Notes: generated from the sequence alone by a model not told the origin. Shown: positions 53,482-62,366, counted from the first letter of the stretch. The stretch: DNA of 64,000 nucleotides from Afipia sp. 1NLS2 (GCF_000178995.1 NZ_ADVZ01000005.1:310001-374000), one strand, 5' to 3'. Program-made: numbers and translations.

Positions 53482-53958
53482 TCAATTCATCCAGACGATG
53501 CCGCCATTGAGTGTCGCCGCATAGGCGACCCATGCGAGATACGGCGCCAGCAACCACGCCGCGATACGATCCACCCGTACGCTCGCCACCATCGTCAGAG
53601 CGATTGCGGCAAGCAACAGCACGATATCGATCAGCGCCGCGCGCGTCGCATGCGCGCTGAAAAACAGCGGTGACCATGCCGCGTTGAGTGCCAGTTGAAT
53701 GAGAAACAGCGCGATCGCCCAGTTGCGCGCCGATGATGGCGCGGCCTTCTCCCACAACCGCCACAGCGCCACCGCCATCAGGCTGTAGAGTGCTGTCCAG
53801 ACGATCGGGAAAAGAGACGCTGGCGGCGTCCATGACGGCTTCGCCAGTTCATTGTACCAACCCGCGATCTGCGGCCGCGTCACGATGCCCTGCACGGCGG
53901 CGATGCCGAGGCACAGCACCAGACAGGCCGCAAGCCGAGTCGTCGTCCGGAACTGCAT
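53482..53958 (-). CDS. tspO: TspO/MBR-family membrane protein
   Basis: 158 residues with five hydrophobic segments. The tryptophan-rich TspO pattern is clear: IAGWYNELAKPSWTPPASLFPIVWTALYSLM, LFLIQLALNAAWSPLFF and LAPYLAWVAYAATLNGGIVWMN. TspO proteins bind tetrapyrroles and act in stress or photosynthesis-gene regulation. The ATG at 53958 has GAGG 6 bases before; a GTG at 53970 overlaps the stop of the lipoprotein gene upstream by four bases and is an alternative. Confidence 0.93.
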   Translation of the reverse strand: MQFRTTTRLAACLVLCLGIAAVQGIVTRPQIAGWYNELAKPSWTPPASLFPIVWTALYSLMAVALWRLWEKAAPSSARNWAIALFLIQLALNAAWSPLFFSAHATRAALIDIVLLLAAIALTMVASVRVDRIAAWLLAPYLAWVAYAATLNGGIVWMN

Positions 53959-53966
53959 CGCAGGCC

Positions 53967-54434
53967 TCACCGTGTTAGCTTCTCCAACTCGGGAAACGGA
54001 GCATAGTTCGCCCCCGCGCAGATTTCGCCCGGCTTCTCGATCAGGCGGTCGAGACGGCCGTCGATGTAGACCACCGCACGCTCCTTCACCGGCGTATAGC
54101 TGCCCTCGAGATTCTTGGCGCTGTAGCGCAGGCAGGTAACGTAACGCTGCCGTCCGCCGACTTCGCGCTGCATCGGCTCCGCGATCGCCGCGCTGCGCAC
54201 GTCGGTTGGATCGTTCAGATATGTGTGCAGGAATGCGAGCAGTTGGGGGCGATAATTCTTGGGAAACGGCTGATCGCTGACGCCGCGGTCAGCGGTATAA
54301 GTGACGCCATCGTAATCCGCGCTGCCGAACGCGCACCCGCCAAGCATCAGAACGATGGTCAATAGCGGCATGGCGCGACGCACTGCGCGGCGTGCCGCTG
54401 TCTCCCATTTGCAACGCAGATCGGGGAAGTCCAT
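53967..54434 (-). CDS. putative outer-membrane lipoprotein of unknown function
   Basis: About 155 residues from the ATG at 54434; ATGs at 54455 and 54371 are alternatives. A basic stretch (RRAVRRAM) precedes a hydrophobic core and the lipobox LGGC, after which the chain should be lipidated at that cysteine. The mature domain (DYDGVTYTADRGVSDQPFPKNYRPQLLAFLHTYLNDPTDVR...) has no known fold. It overlaps or adjoins tspO, so both likely form one transcript. Confidence 0.75.
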   Translation of the reverse strand: MDFPDLRCKWETAARRAVRRAMPLLTIVLMLGGCAFGSADYDGVTYTADRGVSDQPFPKNYRPQLLAFLHTYLNDPTDVRSAAIAEPMQREVGGRQRYVTCLRYSAKNLEGSYTPVKERAVVYIDGRLDRLIEKPGEICAGANYAPFPELEKLTR

Positions 54435-54535
54435 CGCGCAGAGATTCTCGGACATTGTGGCGTTGACACGACACCGCCACCCCGCTTGATTGCGGGCACG
54501 GTACAGGTGCCGGCGCAAGCCGGCGTAATAGGGAA

Positions 54536-54720
54536 TTCGGTGCCGTCGCGCTGAGGGCATATTTCGCACACCTTCTCCGGCGCGGCAATTCCGAAGCTGC
54601 CCCCGCAACTGTCAGCGGTGAGCCGCTGTCCATCATGCCACTGAGCACGGCCCATGCCGGCTTGGGAAGGCGGACAGCAGCGACGATCCGCGAGCCAGGA
54701 GACCTGCCTGCGCCGGTCAT
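54536..54720 (+). promoter_or_regulatory. cobalamin (B12) riboswitch
   Basis: The conserved elements appear in order: GGTGCC near the 5' end, GAAGCTGCCCCCGCAACTGT, GCCACTG, GGGAAGG and GAGCCAGGAGACCTGCC. They precede the TonB-dependent receptor by about 175 bases on the same strand. Adenosylcobalamin binding would be expected to repress receptor expression. Confidence 0.93.
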
Positions 54721-54894
54721 CCATCCGTCGCGCGGGGCGTGCGAAGGAGCGGCTTCCGCAGCGGTGACATGACATGAACCGTTGCGGAGACATGCCTCTG
54801 GCCTTCTCCAGTCCCGATGTGAAGCCTCGCTTTCATATCATGCGCCTGGAAGCCTGATCGTTCTCCGCCTGCAAGATTTCGGTGGGGGCCGAAC

Positions 54895-57003
54895 GTGACA
54901 TTACATCAATCATCCTCGCGCAGGCGCATCTCGCCTGCTTTGCTCTCAGCATTGCTGGCGAGCGCAGCTTTCATTCCATCCGCGCACGCCGAGCCAGCCG
55001 AACCGCCGCTGCCTGCAATTCAGGTCAGCCCTGCGCCGAAGAAGCCGAACCAGCATCTACCGAAAAATAGGAAGCGCGTGGATGCGAAGCCGAAGCCTGC
55101 CGAAGCATCTGCCGCTTCCGCCAATCTGCCGAACAACCTCGTGACCTCGCCGACCACGATCCCTACTCCGGTCAGCCAGATTGCCAGCTCGATCACCGTG
55201 ATCACGGCAAAGGATATTCAGGACACACAGCGGCGAACCGTGCCGGATCTGCTCCAGACCGTTCCCGGTCTCAATGTTGCACCTAATGCTCCGGGCGGAC
55301 TGACATCCGTTTTCATCCGCGGCGCAAACTCCTATCACACCAAGGTCCTCATCGACGGCATCGACGTGAGCGATCCATCGAGTCCCAATCGCGCGTTCGA
55401 TTTCGGTCCGCTGACGACATTCGGCCTCGAACAGGTCGAAGTTCTTCGCGGCCCGCAGGGTGGCCTGTACGGATCGGACGCGATGGGCGGCGTCATCTCA
55501 ATGACAACCAAGACCGGCAATGGCGCGCCGCAATGGTCCACGCTGCTCGAAGGTGGATCGTTCGGGACGTTCAATCAGGCAACCTCGGTCAGCGGTTCGA
55601 CCAGCGACACACGCTATGCTTTCACCACATCGCACATGCGGGTTGACTCAACACCGGTCGTACCACTCTCCAGCCTGCCTCCAGGGCAGAAGCGCAACAA
55701 CGACTTCTATGACAACCTGACCTTCCACGGCAAAGTCAGCCACGACTTCTCCGAGATGTTCTCGGTCAATGCCGTCGCCCGCTACACGGATGCTCACCTT
55801 CGGTATACGGAGAGCGATGGTTTCAATCCGGTGACGTTTGCAACCGTCCCCAACCCGATCCAGTCCCGGTCCGACAGCAAGCAGTTCAACGGCCTCGTTG
55901 AGGGCGTATTCAAATTACTCGACGGGCGCTTCAACAACCATGTCGGCGTGACCTACACCGACGTTCAGCGGAACACGACCGACCCTTATGGTCCTCCGTT
56001 TTATGGATCAGACACCCCAAACAGCAGCTACCATGGCGATCGTGCGAAAGTGTACTGGAGAAGCGATCTTGCGCTTGTGAGGGGACAGACGCTTGTCACC
56101 GGCGTGGAGCATGAAACCGAACGGGGGCGCATCGACCAGGCCGTCTTCAACATTCCCGTGGCTGCCGGCTCGATTCAAAACCTCGGCAGCTATGCCGAAT
56201 TGCAATCCAATTTCTTCGACCGGCTTTTTATCGTGTCAAACGTGCGTCATGACCAGAACGATCATTTTGGCGGGCACGACACGTTCCGTGTTGCGCCGGC
56301 GATCGTCATTCCGGAAACCGGCACCAAGCTCAAGGCAAGCTATGGCACCGGCTTTCACGCGCCCTCAATCGATCAATTGTATTCAACCAACCCTGCTTTC
56401 GGCGTCGTCTCGAACCTCAACCTGAAGCCGGAGGAAAGCAAAGGCTACGATTACGGCTTCGAGCAAGCCCTGTTCAACAAGCGCTTACAGTTTGGCGGCA
56501 CCTGGTATCATAACAGCTTCAACAATCTCATTGAGAGCTTCCAGCCAGTCCCGACCGACCCGACGCTCTTTTCATACGAAAACGTCGCACTCGCGACGAC
56601 CCACGGCCTCGAAGCCTTCACCTCGTTCGCACTCACAGAGTCCCTCACGCTTCGCGGCGACTACACCCACACGATTGCCACGGACGACACCAAGCACATC
56701 GCGTTAAAACGTCGTCCGGCCCATAAGTGGAGCGCGCAAGCCAAATGGGCGGCAACCGACAAACTGACGCTGACGGCGACCGCGCTTTGGATCAGTTCGT
56801 GGAGCGACGCTGACGCAACAGGGGCCACTGTGCGCGCGCCTGGCTATCAGCTCCTCAACCTCGCGGCGAACTACAAAGTCGATCAGAACTGGTCGGTGTT
56901 CGGACGCATCGATAACGTGCTCGATCGCCATTACCAAAATCCGCTCGGCTTCGAGAAAACCGGCATCGGCGTCTATGGCGGCCTGCGGTTCGTGACGAAC
57001 TAA
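54895..57003 (+). CDS. btuB: TonB-dependent receptor, probable vitamin B12 transporter (BtuB-like)
   Basis: 702-residue outer-membrane beta-barrel. A signal peptide of about 32 residues ends at AHA. A Pro/Lys-rich stretch (PKKPNQHLPKNRKRVDAKPK) precedes the TonB box/plug region (SITVITAKDIQDTQRRTVPDLLQTVPGLNV, VFIRGANSYHTKVLIDGIDV, QVEVLRGPQGGLYGSDAMGGVI). The barrel follows to GGLRFVTN. It starts with GTG behind GGTGGGGG. B12 transport is inferred from the riboswitch. The last residue is Asn rather than the usual Phe or Trp. Confidence 0.9.
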   Translation: MTLHQSSSRRRISPALLSALLASAAFIPSAHAEPAEPPLPAIQVSPAPKKPNQHLPKNRKRVDAKPKPAEASAASANLPNNLVTSPTTIPTPVSQIASSITVITAKDIQDTQRRTVPDLLQTVPGLNVAPNAPGGLTSVFIRGANSYHTKVLIDGIDVSDPSSPNRAFDFGPLTTFGLEQVEVLRGPQGGLYGSDAMGGVISMTTKTGNGAPQWSTLLEGGSFGTFNQATSVSGSTSDTRYAFTTSHMRVDSTPVVPLSSLPPGQKRNNDFYDNLTFHGKVSHDFSEMFSVNAVARYTDAHLRYTESDGFNPVTFATVPNPIQSRSDSKQFNGLVEGVFKLLDGRFNNHVGVTYTDVQRNTTDPYGPPFYGSDTPNSSYHGDRAKVYWRSDLALVRGQTLVTGVEHETERGRIDQAVFNIPVAAGSIQNLGSYAELQSNFFDRLFIVSNVRHDQNDHFGGHDTFRVAPAIVIPETGTKLKASYGTGFHAPSIDQLYSTNPAFGVVSNLNLKPEESKGYDYGFEQALFNKRLQFGGTWYHNSFNNLIESFQPVPTDPTLFSYENVALATTHGLEAFTSFALTESLTLRGDYTHTIATDDTKHIALKRRPAHKWSAQAKWAATDKLTLTATALWISSWSDADATGATVRAPGYQLLNLAANYKVDQNWSVFGRIDNVLDRHYQNPLGFEKTGIGVYGGLRFVTN

Positions 57004-57009
57004 AAACAA

Positions 57010-57045
57010 AGCCGGTCCGTGGACGGGGGAATCCACGAACCGGCT
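57010..57045. terminator. hairpin after the TonB receptor gene
   Basis: Thirteen paired bases (AGCCGGT-C-CGTGGA against TCCACG-A-ACCGGCT, one mismatch), starting 7 bases after the receptor stop and lying between convergent genes. It lacks a T-run, so termination may need Rho or be weak. Confidence 0.5.
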
Positions 57046-57092
57046 CTCAATTCAGCGGACGCAGCCGGGGCAAGCCGCGCCGCTGTCGTCAA

Positions 57093-57317
57093 TCAACCAT
57101 GATGACGATGCTTCACGACCACGCGCTTGGTGTGGTGATGCGGACGCACATGGTGACGATGATGCTTCTTCACCATGTGGGCGTTGGCATTCGCCACCGA
57201 CGGCTTCAGAACCTGAGAATGGGTGATCGTTTTTTGCGTCTTGATCACGGTCGCGGCCATCGCCGGCGCAACCATCACCGAGGCGGCAACAATGGCGGCT
57301 GAAATGATCTTCAACAT
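57093..57317 (-). CDS. small secreted His-rich protein
   Basis: 74 residues: signal peptide MLKIISAAIVAASVMVAPAM cleaved after AMA, then a short mature region ending in a His/Lys/Arg-rich stretch (KKHHRHHVRPHHHTKRVVVK). The histidines could bind metal. Good ribosome site (AGGAG 7 bases upstream). Convergent with the TonB receptor. No known family function. Confidence 0.7.
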   Translation of the reverse strand: MLKIISAAIVAASVMVAPAMAATVIKTQKTITHSQVLKPSVANANAHMVKKHHRHHVRPHHHTKRVVVKHRHHG

Positions 57318-57627
57318 GGCAAACTCCTGTTTCGGGATCAGAGCGCAATGGGCCGAATGGCCGAAGCGGTGATCGTGGCCCGATGATGAGCCGCGCGCAC
57401 TGAACTCAAACTGAAGCCGCCAAACGGTTTCTGTTCATCTGCATGACATCTTGTTAATGTCGATTTCGTCCCGTCCGCGCCTGCGAGCGAGCCATCTTGC
57501 GGCGTTAACGCTGTTAAAGGGTCGCGGACGGAGCACATTTCCCCCAGTACCGCAGGAGGCAAAGACCGGATACACTTGAGGAATTCACGCCAATCCGGCC
57601 TGCGCCCTACGGGGTTAACCAGCCTTC
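57318..57627. other. spacer between His-rich peptide and NAD kinase genes
   Basis: 310 bases with no supported gene. It holds TTAACGCTGTTAA (near 57505), resembling a CtrA site but with only five bases between the TTAA elements, and an AGGAGG without a good start codon after it. Confidence 0.4.
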
Positions 57628-58407
57628 ATGACCGTCGAGAGCAAATACCAACGCATTGCCTTTGTCGCGAGCCCGGTGCTGGAAGCCCAGCGCGCGCTGG
57701 CGCAATTGTCGTCGGACTACGGCAATCGCGAAGTCGAGGATGCCGATGTCGTGGTGGCGCTCGGCGGCGACGGGCTGATGCTGCGCACGCTGCATGAGCG
57801 GATGCGCTCCGGTACGCCGATCTACGGCATGCATCGCGGCACCGTCGGCTTCCTGATGAACGAATACAGCCGCCACGGGCTGATCGAACGCCTGAATGCC
57901 GCGCGGCTGACCGTCATCAATCCGCTTTTGATGCGCGCGACTGACGCCGCAGGTGAAGTGCATGTGCACCACGCCATCAACGAAGTCGCCTTGTTTCGCC
58001 AGATCTATCAGGCCGCGCGGCTGCGCATCCTGATCGACGAGCAGGTGCGGATGCCCGAACTGATTTCGGACGGCATTCTCGTTGCCACGCCGGCCGGTTC
58101 GACCGCCTATAACTATTCGGCGCAGGGACCGATCATTCCCATCACGGCAAACCTTTTGGCGCTGACGCCGATCAACGCCTTCCGCCCACGGCGATGGCGC
58201 GGCGCCCTGCTCGCAAGCTCCGCCCACATCACCATCGAGGTGCTGGAGGACGAGCGGCGTCCGGTGGCCGCGGTCGCCGACCATAATGAAGTGCGCTACG
58301 TCACCCGCGTCGAGGTGCTGACCGACAAGAGCATCTCGATCCGCATGCTGTTCGACCCCGGCCACAGCCTGGAAGAGCGTATCCTGAGTGAGCAGTTCGG
58401 CGTTTAA
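57628..58407 (+). CDS. nadK: NAD kinase
   Basis: 259-residue ATP-NAD kinase making NADP. The diagnostic GGDG is at 46-49 ([15 protein letters not shown]), then [21 protein letters not shown] and the [26 protein letters not shown] loop. Alphaproteobacterial length, lacking the long C-terminal extension of E. coli. Upstream in other frames no signal. Confidence 0.97.
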   Translation: MTVESKYQRIAFVASPVLEAQRALAQLSSDYGNREVEDADVVVALGGDGLMLRTLHERMRSGTPIYGMHRGTVGFLMNEYSRHGLIERLNAARLTVINPLLMRATDAAGEVHVHHAINEVALFRQIYQAARLRILIDEQVRMPELISDGILVATPAGSTAYNYSAQGPIIPITANLLALTPINAFRPRRWRGALLASSAHITIEVLEDERRPVAAVADHNEVRYVTRVEVLTDKSISIRMLFDPGHSLEERILSEQFGV

Positions 58408-58441
58408 CCGCAGGCAGATGCCTCGGACTGCGCGTTTATGC

Positions 58442-58457
58442 TTAACCGGGCGTTAAC
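58442..58457 (+). promoter_or_regulatory. CtrA box upstream of the receiver-domain gene
   Basis: Perfect TTAA-N7-TTAAC (N7 is CCGGGCG), 52 bases upstream of the ATG. This is the consensus bound by the cell-cycle regulator CtrA in alphaproteobacteria. Confidence 0.75.
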
Positions 58458-58508
58458 GGCCGCCAGCCTAGACTTTTCCCATATCGGCGTCCCTCTACGT
58501 GGCTGTGC

Positions 58509-59054
58509 ATGTTCCGCATCGACTTCAACAAACTGCGGTTTCTCGTCTGCGACGACAACGCGCATATGCGGCGTATTCTGCGTACGCTGTTGCACTCGTT
58601 CGGCGCACGCGAAGTCTATGAAGCCGAAGACGGCGCCACCGCGCTTGAAATGTACAGCCATTATGTCCCCGACATCGTCATCACCGACTGGTCGATGCCG
58701 ATTTTCGACGGGCTCGAACTCGCGCAGATGATCCGCCAGCCGGACGGCGTCGGCAATCCGTATGCGCCGATCATCATGCTCACCGGCCATTCGGAGAAGC
58801 GTCGCGTCATGACCGCGCGTGACGCGGGCGTCACCGAATTCCTCGCCAAGCCGATCTCCGCCAAGGGGCTCTACCAGCGTATCCTGAACGTGGTGGCATC
58901 CCCCCGGCCCTTCATCCGCACCAAGAGCTATTTTGGTCCGGACCGGCGGCGCAACACCTCCAATACCTATATCGGTCTCGACCGCCGCAACGGCGGCAAG
59001 GCCGAAATCCTGCAGCAACCCTCGCTGTTGGATAAAGCCCGCAGCCCCGGATAG
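58509..59054 (+). CDS. CheY-like single-domain response regulator with C-terminal tail
   Basis: 181 residues. Receiver domain 1-125: acidic pair Asp15-Asp16, phosphoacceptor Asp60 in VITDWSMP, Thr92 (MLTGHSEK) and Lys114 (LAKPIS). A tail of about 55 residues with FGPDRRR and YIGLDRRN motifs follows instead of an output domain. The Hpt gene starts five bases after the stop. A CtrA box precedes it. It may pass phosphate to or from the Hpt partner; its output is unknown. Confidence 0.92.
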   Translation: MFRIDFNKLRFLVCDDNAHMRRILRTLLHSFGAREVYEAEDGATALEMYSHYVPDIVITDWSMPIFDGLELAQMIRQPDGVGNPYAPIIMLTGHSEKRRVMTARDAGVTEFLAKPISAKGLYQRILNVVASPRPFIRTKSYFGPDRRRNTSNTYIGLDRRNGGKAEILQQPSLLDKARSPG

Positions 59055-59059
59055 CGGCC

Positions 59060-59641
59060 ATGGCCAAAGACAAAACCGGCAGCCTCAAGGTCGAAACCTT
59101 CGAAGCCCATCAGGTCATCACCCAGCCGAATCCGTTGCGCAAATTCGTGCGCCATGCGGATGATCGCGACACCGACGACCCGATCGCGCGCGCCGAGGAG
59201 GCACTCGCCGGCCTGTCCGGTGAATTCAAGAGCTGGATGGACGAGGAATGCGCCCGCCTCGCGCACGCGTTCGAAGTGGTGGCGAAGGATGGTTTCACCA
59301 GCCAGAACCGGGAAGAGCTGTTCCGCGCAGCCCATGACATCAAGGGCGATGCCACCACGTTCGGCTATCCCAAGGCGGCGGTCGCCGCCGAAAGCCTCTG
59401 CCGCATTCTCGAACATGCGCCCGAACTCACTACGGTGCCGTCGGACCTGATCGCCCATCATGTTCACGCCATTCAGGCCATCGTGCGCGAACTGCCGAAG
59501 AGCAGTTCGAAAAAAGACACGGCGGATGAACTGAGCGTCCGTTTGCGCAAACTGGCCGACGAATTCCTGATTGAGGCCAATCGCGACCGCCCCGAACACC
59601 TCGAGGCCGTGCTGGCGCCGAGCATCGTACCAGCGGACTAA
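59060..59641 (+). CDS. histidine-phosphotransfer (Hpt) domain protein
   Basis: 193 residues. The phosphorylatable His92 lies in ELFRAAHDIKGDATTFGYP, the Hpt signature (HxxKG). No kinase catalytic domain is present. Acidic and helical throughout, with a Lys-rich linker (SSSKKDTADE). It overlaps nothing but is five bases after the receiver gene, suggesting a two-protein phosphorelay; neither has a cognate kinase nearby except the distant HWE kinase at 45316. Confidence 0.9.
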   Translation: MAKDKTGSLKVETFEAHQVITQPNPLRKFVRHADDRDTDDPIARAEEALAGLSGEFKSWMDEECARLAHAFEVVAKDGFTSQNREELFRAAHDIKGDATTFGYPKAAVAAESLCRILEHAPELTTVPSDLIAHHVHAIQAIVRELPKSSSKKDTADELSVRLRKLADEFLIEANRDRPEHLEAVLAPSIVPAD

Positions 59642-59672
59642 ACGCCCCCCACTTCCTCACCGGCAAACAAAA

Positions 59673-59697
59673 AGCGCCGCTCAACAGCGGCGCTTTT
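59673..59697. terminator. bidirectional terminator between Hpt and DUF2336 genes
   Basis: Perfect 9-bp stem AGCGCCGCT, loop CAAC, flanked by A-runs and TTT on both sides. Convergent genes lie on either side. Confidence 0.85.
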
Positions 59698-59725
59698 GCA
59701 TGTTTATATGAAGCACGATGTTGCT

Positions 59726-61144
59726 TTAGGCCGCGATGCGCTCGCGGACGATCTGGGCAATCTCGGCGTCCAGTCCCTCGATCACCGCATATTCGTCATT
59801 CGAGGCGGCATAATTCTCGTCCAGCGGCGCATAGTCGTCGAATTCGCTTTCATAGCTGAATTCGTTTTCGTCATCCAAACGCGGCGCAAGCGGCGGAGAA
59901 TCCACGAAGACGATGTCCTCGTCATCCTCGGCCATCATCTCGTCGTAACTACAATCGTCTTCGACAGGCGCCGCATCCTCGATCATCTGCACGAACCGCT
60001 GGGCGTCGATCTGTGTCGCCGTCTCATCGCAGAACAGCCGAGCATCCTCGCGCGCTGCCTCGACCGCGAAGCGCCGCAGCAGCACCAGCAGCGGATCGTG
60101 CGCCGACGTTACTTCGCTCTCGCATTGCGTCAACACACGCTCGACCATGCGGCGTTGCAACCGCACAATACCGTCCTGCGTATCGACGAAGCCAATTTCC
60201 AGGATCGCCGCGACCGCGGCGCGGAATGCCGGAACGGTCGAGGCCGGGAAACCCGCCTTCGTCAGCAGCGCGTCCAGCCCTGCCCCGCGGCCATAGGCCA
60301 ACGCGGCGACACGACGCGGCGGCAGGCCGCTCAGCTCGACAAGCGCTGCCTCAAACAGACCGGCGTTGCCCGACAACAGCGCGCGCAGCACGAGGCCTGC
60401 GTTGAGCTGGCCGCTTTCGCGCAGATGATGGATGAGATTTGCCAGCTCCTCGCCCTGCGACAGGCTTGCGATATCGAGCAGCGAGCGTTCCGTCGCTTCC
60501 GCCGCAAGGCGGCTGGCGCGGTCTGGCGTGATCCAGTCGCGCGCTGCGGCAAAGCGGGCCAGCGTCGCCGACACCTTGGCCGCCAGCGCAAGGCGCACCG
60601 ACGCAGGCAAATTCTCACGCTGCAAAAGCTGTTCGCGGATCACGGCGAGATCGCCATGGCGCTCGACGATCCGCTCCAGCGAGAACGGCGCCAGCGTCAC
60701 GCCGGGATTTTCAATCAGTTCGAGCACCGCCGCCGCATCGCCGACTTCCGCGAGCGCGGCAGCCACCGACACCGGCAACTCCGCGCGCCGCGCCACCGCG
60801 CACTGCACCTGCGGGCAACCGGTGGCGACGAGATCGACCAGATCGGCATCGATCAGCAGCGGCGAGAATTCGAGAACGGGCAATGCGATATCGGGCTGGT
60901 CAGCCGCGAGTGCCGCGACGATGGCGGGCGGCGCATCGGCCTCGGCCGCGAACACCTCCGACATCGCCTGCCGCACCAGCGGCGAGGCATCGTCGAGCAG
61001 CATCAGCAGCGCGCCTTCGGCGGCGATGCGATCGTCCTGCGATAAATCTGAAATGAGCCAGGCGCGGGCCAATGCCCGTGTCGCCTCAGCGCGCTCCCCG
61101 ACGGGAGCGGTACGAACCCAACTGATAAACTGCCGAACGATCAT
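59726..61144 (-). CDS. DUF2336 domain protein
   Basis: 472 residues, mainly HEAT-like helical repeats in the first 330 (AEATRALARAWL, SPLLIDADLVDLVATG, LALAAKVSATLARFAAARDWI). The C-terminal 80 residues are strongly acidic (AEDDEDIVFVD, DDENEFSYESEFDDYAPLDENY). DUF2336 proteins are alphaproteobacterial with no settled role. A near-match to the CtrA site lies at 61222-61236 upstream. Gene is 136 bases after the SLT gene, possibly cotranscribed. Confidence 0.85.
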   Translation of the reverse strand: MIVRQFISWVRTAPVGERAEATRALARAWLISDLSQDDRIAAEGALLMLLDDASPLVRQAMSEVFAAEADAPPAIVAALAADQPDIALPVLEFSPLLIDADLVDLVATGCPQVQCAVARRAELPVSVAAALAEVGDAAAVLELIENPGVTLAPFSLERIVERHGDLAVIREQLLQRENLPASVRLALAAKVSATLARFAAARDWITPDRASRLAAEATERSLLDIASLSQGEELANLIHHLRESGQLNAGLVLRALLSGNAGLFEAALVELSGLPPRRVAALAYGRGAGLDALLTKAGFPASTVPAFRAAVAAILEIGFVDTQDGIVRLQRRMVERVLTQCESEVTSAHDPLLVLLRRFAVEAAREDARLFCDETATQIDAQRFVQMIEDAAPVEDDCSYDEMMAEDDEDIVFVDSPPLAPRLDDENEFSYESEFDDYAPLDENYAASNDEYAVIEGLDAEIAQIVRERIAA

Positions 61145-61221
61145 GGGTGTTCCGGCTTACGCAACTTTGCTGACTGCGTCGGGAATACGACGCTACTGTC
61201 AGAAAGCGTAAACCATGACAC

Positions 61222-61236
61222 TTAAGAAACAGTTCA
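61222..61236. promoter_or_regulatory. imperfect CtrA-like site before the DUF2336 gene
   Basis: TTAA, seven bases, then TTCA (one mismatch from TTAA), about 80 bases before the DUF2336 ATG. Much weaker than the other two sites. Confidence 0.25.
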
Positions 61237-61280
61237 CCATAAACGGCTGCGGCCGTTGAGTTTTTGTTAACTCCCTCCGC

Positions 61281-62216
61281 TCACCCCGCAAACACGCCCT
61301 TCGGATCGCTGAACAGATTGAATTGCGACTGATCGGGATTAGCCGCGGCGGGCGCCTCCGCGTTGGCCTGCGAACCGGCCCCCCACAACTGGCGCACCGT
61401 CAAAGACAAAGGCTCGGCGCGATCGCCGGCCTGAAACAGCGAATGGAATGTTGGCCCCATCTGCCGTGTCGTCATGGACGCGCCGCTGCCCTGCGGGAAG
61501 CTCGACAGGTACGCCATGTTGTCCATGGCAGGCGACGAGCCGCCCGCCGAGGCAACCGCGAAACGCGCCATCGGAGAATTCGCCGCGCGGGCAAAGCGTG
61601 TATTGATGTCCGAATAGACTTCCGACACGCTGCGCGAGCTGCCGTCGCGATTGTAGAAGATCGAGCGATTGGCGGCGGCCGCATTCGGAAACATCGCGGG
61701 TGCGGACGCGCTCGGATTGCTTTGCGCGCTGGAAATCAGCTTCGTCGCGCCGCCGACGCCCATGAAGTGCGCCATGTAAAGTTCGCCGTCGGTCGGGCGC
61801 CGTCCAAGTTCGCCAGAGAGCTTGAAGCTATTGGCCTGCGTCAGCGCGCCCGCCATCGCCGCGTTGGCGGCGGGGTCGTCGCGCAGCCTGAGGATCTGAT
61901 CGCGCGTCGCCGGATCGCTGACGGAATAAGTGCCGGACGGTGATTGCGAGATCGCATTGGCGTAATTGCCGTAGCCGAACGCGGCTCCCGCCTGCTTCAC
62001 GGTGGCGAACCAGGTCTGTTCGATAAACTGGTAAAGCCCGCGCGCCGACGAGGTGGATGCCTGCGCCTTCGGGTCGAGGTTGGATTCGATCTTGGCGGTG
62101 GAAATCAGGTAATCGAAGCTCGCGCCGGTCGCATCTGCGGCCTGCTTGATGGCGCCCGCGATTTTCGCGCGCGCAGAATCAATGACTGACGACGCAGTCG
62201 TGCTGTCGATTGCCAT
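61281..62216 (-). CDS. lytic-transglycosylase-like (SLT) protein without signal peptide
   Basis: 311 residues. The SLT fold starts near 32: FDYLISTAKIESNLDPKAQ with catalytic Glu44, then ARGLYQFIEQTWFATV, the classical ES/GLYQF signature. No signal peptide or TM helix is seen in the N-terminus (MAIDSTTASSVIDSARAKIA). Such SLT proteins may be flagellum-associated or exported otherwise. Second half is Ser/Ala-rich and unfamiliar. GGGAG lies before the ATG. A CtrA box lies about 95 bases upstream. Confidence 0.86.
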   Translation of the reverse strand: MAIDSTTASSVIDSARAKIAGAIKQAADATGASFDYLISTAKIESNLDPKAQASTSSARGLYQFIEQTWFATVKQAGAAFGYGNYANAISQSPSGTYSVSDPATRDQILRLRDDPAANAAMAGALTQANSFKLSGELGRRPTDGELYMAHFMGVGGATKLISSAQSNPSASAPAMFPNAAAANRSIFYNRDGSSRSVSEVYSDINTRFARAANSPMARFAVASAGGSSPAMDNMAYLSSFPQGSGASMTTRQMGPTFHSLFQAGDRAEPLSLTVRQLWGAGSQANAEAPAAANPDQSQFNLFSDPKGVFAG

Positions 62217-62309
62217 GTGTCCCGCTCCCCGGTGACACGTCTGAATGTCGCGGGCGCTTCCCAACACCCGCCGGACCTTCCGGTCCATCTGCACCCTGGG
62301 CGATTATGG

Positions 62310-62325
62310 TTAATGGAGGGTTAAC
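62310..62325. promoter_or_regulatory. CtrA box upstream of the SLT gene
   Basis: Perfect TTAA-N7-TTAAC (N7 is TGGAGGG). The reverse strand also reads TTAA-N7-TTAAC, so it fits the consensus in both directions. It lies about 95 bases upstream of the SLT start codon. Confidence 0.75.
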
Positions 62326-62366
62326 GACGCGGGCAAGCGCAAGCCGAAGCGCAGCGTGACGGGGTG

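Noticed and set aside
57500-57520. TTAACGCTGTTAA as a CtrA box before nadK
   Set aside because: Its spacer is five bases, not seven.
61145-61280. A fourth CtrA site or promoter pair near DUF2336
   Set aside because: Only the imperfect TTAA-N7-TTCA site is visible; other TTAA elements do not have N7 spacing.
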